Source: Deltaproteobacteria bacterium
GTDB lineage: Bacteria > Desulfobacterota > DSM-4660 > Desulfatiglandales > HGW-15
Length of the DNA stretch: 64,000 nucleotides
Direction: 5' to 3'
NCBI GenBank assembly: GCA_019310485.1
Contig: JAFDEF010000014.1
Span: 1 to 64,000, forward strand
The position numbers were made by a program, and so were the translations under genes. The notes beneath the pieces are model-generated. The model made no database searches and was not told where the DNA came from. It was given only the letters and a program-made list of their open reading frames with translations. Positions 62,264 through 64,000 of this stretch are shown here, piece after piece. Position 1 is the stretch's first letter. Every line of letters starts with the position of its first letter.

Positions 62264-64000
62264 ATGAGCATAAAAGCGCACTCTAGGGCGAAGCTCAATC
62301 AGTGGCTTGCAACCGGGATTTGCGGGAACGACATCGCATCCTCATGCTTATATGTTTCCGCCATTGCTGCCGTTTTTGCAGGTGTCCTGGCCCCACTTGT
62401 ACTCCTTATGGTCATAGGGGTACTCTACCTTTACAAAAAGGTGTACACGGAGGTCGTGGAAGCGCTGCCTCTCAATGGTGGCACTTACAACTGTCTCCTT
62501 AACAGTACGTCCAAGTTTTCCGCTGCTGTGGCTGCGTGCATGACCATTCTCTCATACATTGCCACAGCAGTCATATCCGCCAAGACAGGCACAGAGTACT
62601 TGCACTCCCTTTATCCTTCCTTCGACGTGGTCATTGCCACGATCATTGTGCTGGCAGTGTTTGCCCTGCTTGCGATTATCGGTATTACCGAATCAGCTAT
62701 AGTGGCTTTGACTATCTTCGTTTTTCACATGGGTACGCTGGCAGTGTTTGCAATTCTCGGTATCGCATCTCTTCCTCCCGATTTCCATATCTTTAAGGCA
62801 AACCTGGGCACTCTTCCTGAGGGAGGGGCGCTGGTCACAGCCGTTGCACTGGGTTTTTCAGCCGCCCTCCTCGGCATCAGCGGTTTTGAAAGCTCGGCCA
62901 ACTTCGTTGAGGAACAGAAGGAAGGAGTTTTCCGCAAGACATTGAGGAACATGCTTGTTGCTGTAGCGATATTTAACCCGCTAACCTCCATTCTATCACT
63001 CAACCTTCTCCCCCTTGAGCAGATTGTCAGCCACAAGGATTATCTTCTCTCCGAAATGGCCCTCCTCATGGGAGGGAAAACTTTCAAAATGATCGTCGTG
63101 TTGGATGCAGGAGCTGTTCTTTCAGGCGCTGTGCTCACCAGCTTTGTTGGGGTTACCGGCCTTGTGCGTAGAATGGCGCTGGACCAGTGTTTACCCCAGT
63201 TCCTGTTGAAAAAAAACAGAAGAGGAACCAGTCATCGCATTATCATCTCATTTTTTATTCTTTGCTCTTCAATTTTGATTGTTACTAAAGGCAGTTTGCT
63301 CTCGCTTGCGGGGGTTTACACCATTTCGTTTCTAGGTGTAATGACCCTTTTTGGATTAGGGAATATTTTATTGAAAATCCGTAGAAAGGAGTTAAAGCGG
63401 ACCTATAGGGCCGGGTGGGCAACCATCGTGATAGCCATAGGCGCAACAAGTTTCGGCATAGTAGGAAATGTCATCATTGACCGCTGGAATTTGCTCTATT
63501 TTTTGCACTACCTCATCCCCACGGTTTTGTTGGTTGTGATCATGTACCTCAGGATACCATTGTTAAGAGGTGTCCTTGAAATTCTCAACAACCTTATGAC
63601 AAGGGCTCTGCTGTGGCGAACAAAAGTTGTTGACAAAATAACTGAAATTACCAACCAGCGCGTGATAGTTTTCACCCGCGGCGGAAATCTTGCCAGATTG
63701 CATGATGCGTTCAAGTACATAAGGAACAATGAGTCGAGTCGATCTATTATACTCATTCACTTGTATCAGAAGCCGGAGGAAAATGAAGAAGAATCCATAA
63801 AAAAAGCACTCGCTAAGCTTAAGAAAACTTTCCCAAGCTTGGAGGTTAATTTCATCTCCATGAATGGCAAATTTGGGCCTGAGATAATCAGGCATGTTTC
63901 CGAGAAATTTGGTGTCCCCATCAATAACATTTTCATCGGTGCCCCTGAGGAAAAGCATCCTTTCTCAATCCAGGATCTTGGCGGGGTTCGCGTCATCTTC
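62264..64000 (+). CDS. APC-superfamily permease with C-terminal cytoplasmic domain (3' end beyond the window)
   Basis: 579 codons are visible and the frame is open at the right edge. About 12 membrane segments start at LNQWLATGICGNDIASSCLY, with VVEALPLNGGTYNCLLNSTS and GFSAALLGISGFESSANFVE, as in amino-acid/polyamine permeases of the APC superfamily. From about residue 460 a soluble region begins (RVIVFTRGGNLARLHDAFKY) that resembles a universal-stress-type regulatory domain. ATG 62264 is a conservative start. GTG 62213 or a frameshifted start further upstream is possible, so the N-terminus is uncertain and the gene may be damaged. Confidence 0.72.
   Translation, partial: MSIKAHSRAKLNQWLATGICGNDIASSCLYVSAIAAVFAGVLAPLVLLMVIGVLYLYKKVYTEVVEALPLNGGTYNCLLNSTSKFSAAVAACMTILSYIATAVISAKTGTEYLHSLYPSFDVVIATIIVLAVFALLAIIGITESAIVALTIFVFHMGTLAVFAILGIASLPPDFHIFKANLGTLPEGGALVTAVALGFSAALLGISGFESSANFVEEQKEGVFRKTLRNMLVAVAIFNPLTSILSLNLLPLEQIVSHKDYLLSEMALLMGGKTFKMIVVLDAGAVLSGAVLTSFVGVTGLVRRMALDQCLPQFLLKKNRRGTSHRIIISFFILCSSILIVTKGSLLSLAGVYTISFLGVMTLFGLGNILLKIRRKELKRTYRAGWATIVIAIGATSFGIVGNVIIDRWNLLYFLHYLIPTVLLVVIMYLRIPLLRGVLEILNNLMTRALLWRTKVVDKITEITNQRVIVFTRGGNLARLHDAFKYIRNNESSRSIILIHLYQKPEENEEESIKKALAKLKKTFPSLEVNFISMNGKFGPEIIRHVSEKFGVPINNIFIGAPEEKHPFSIQDLGGVRVIF

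Overview
The window looks like a chromosome segment of an anaerobic deltaproteobacterium (Desulfobacterota or a close relative). The inference rests on gene content: a ferredoxin-type 2-oxoacid:acceptor oxidoreductase, a molybdenum hydroxylase laid out like Desulfovibrio aldehyde oxidoreductase, a reductive-dehalogenase homologue, a DUF362 ferredoxin protein, a geranylgeranyl-reductase-family flavoprotein, PEP synthase, and a YqeB-type selenium/molybdenum hydroxylase maturation factor. No rRNA, CRISPR array or complete tRNA gene was recognised. Base composition is moderate by eye.

Layout. 0-3.2 kb is a decayed accessory strip: an IS-like left end, a higBA toxin-antitoxin pair whose antitoxin has lost its HExxH helix, a repeat-rich spacer, and a Fic-family pseudogene behind a cluster of operator-like palindromes. 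3.2-9.7 kb holds a class II aldolase, an MFS transporter, a double ribbon-helix-helix protein divergent from hsp20, a geranylgeranyl-reductase-like flavoprotein, a PilZ protein and a TSUP permease with a small membrane partner. 9.9-18.4 kb is a probable seven-gene minus-strand operon. Five genes, in the order known for phenylglyoxylate:NAD+ oxidoreductase (gamma, delta, alpha, FAD subunit, ferredoxin-beta fusion), are followed by the FAD subunit and the FeS-Mo subunit of a molybdenum hydroxylase. Divergent from it lies an orphan cytoplasmic reductive-dehalogenase homologue, convergent with a SagB-type nitroreductase.

21-27.3 kb carries purA, mnmG, a LysE exporter and a Pit phosphate transporter with its DUF47 partner. 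27.3-29.07 kb is the wreck of a histidine-degradation operon (hutU, hutI and cyclodeaminase pieces joined by deletions and frameshifts). 29-47 kb mixes a nitrilase, a CoA-transferase/GNAT fusion, a cNMP-PilZ protein, manA, a queuosine-precursor transporter overlapping a tiny winged-helix gene missed by size cut-offs, HD and coiled-coil proteins, a chromosomal primase-helicase-like protein, DsbD, fabH, ppsA, a cysteine desulfurase and an isochorismatase. 46.8-54.4 kb has rarA, a hybrid sensor kinase lacking both phosphoacceptor residues, dnaE and a Nudix hydrolase. 54.4-64 kb has a cysteine-less rhodanese, a DUF362 protein, yqeB, a PNPOx-like protein, a duplicated-domain protein, a PDE-like HD protein, a MITE-like element and an APC transporter running off the right edge.

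How the parts may work together (inference): the 2-oxoacid oxidoreductase could oxidatively acylate CoA and pass electrons through its ferredoxin domains to the FAD subunit and NAD+, while the co-transcribed molybdenum hydroxylase prepares or oxidises a related substrate. The adjoining dehalogenase homologue and nitroreductase suggest this neighbourhood handles aromatic or heterocyclic compounds. The actual substrate cannot be read from the sequence.
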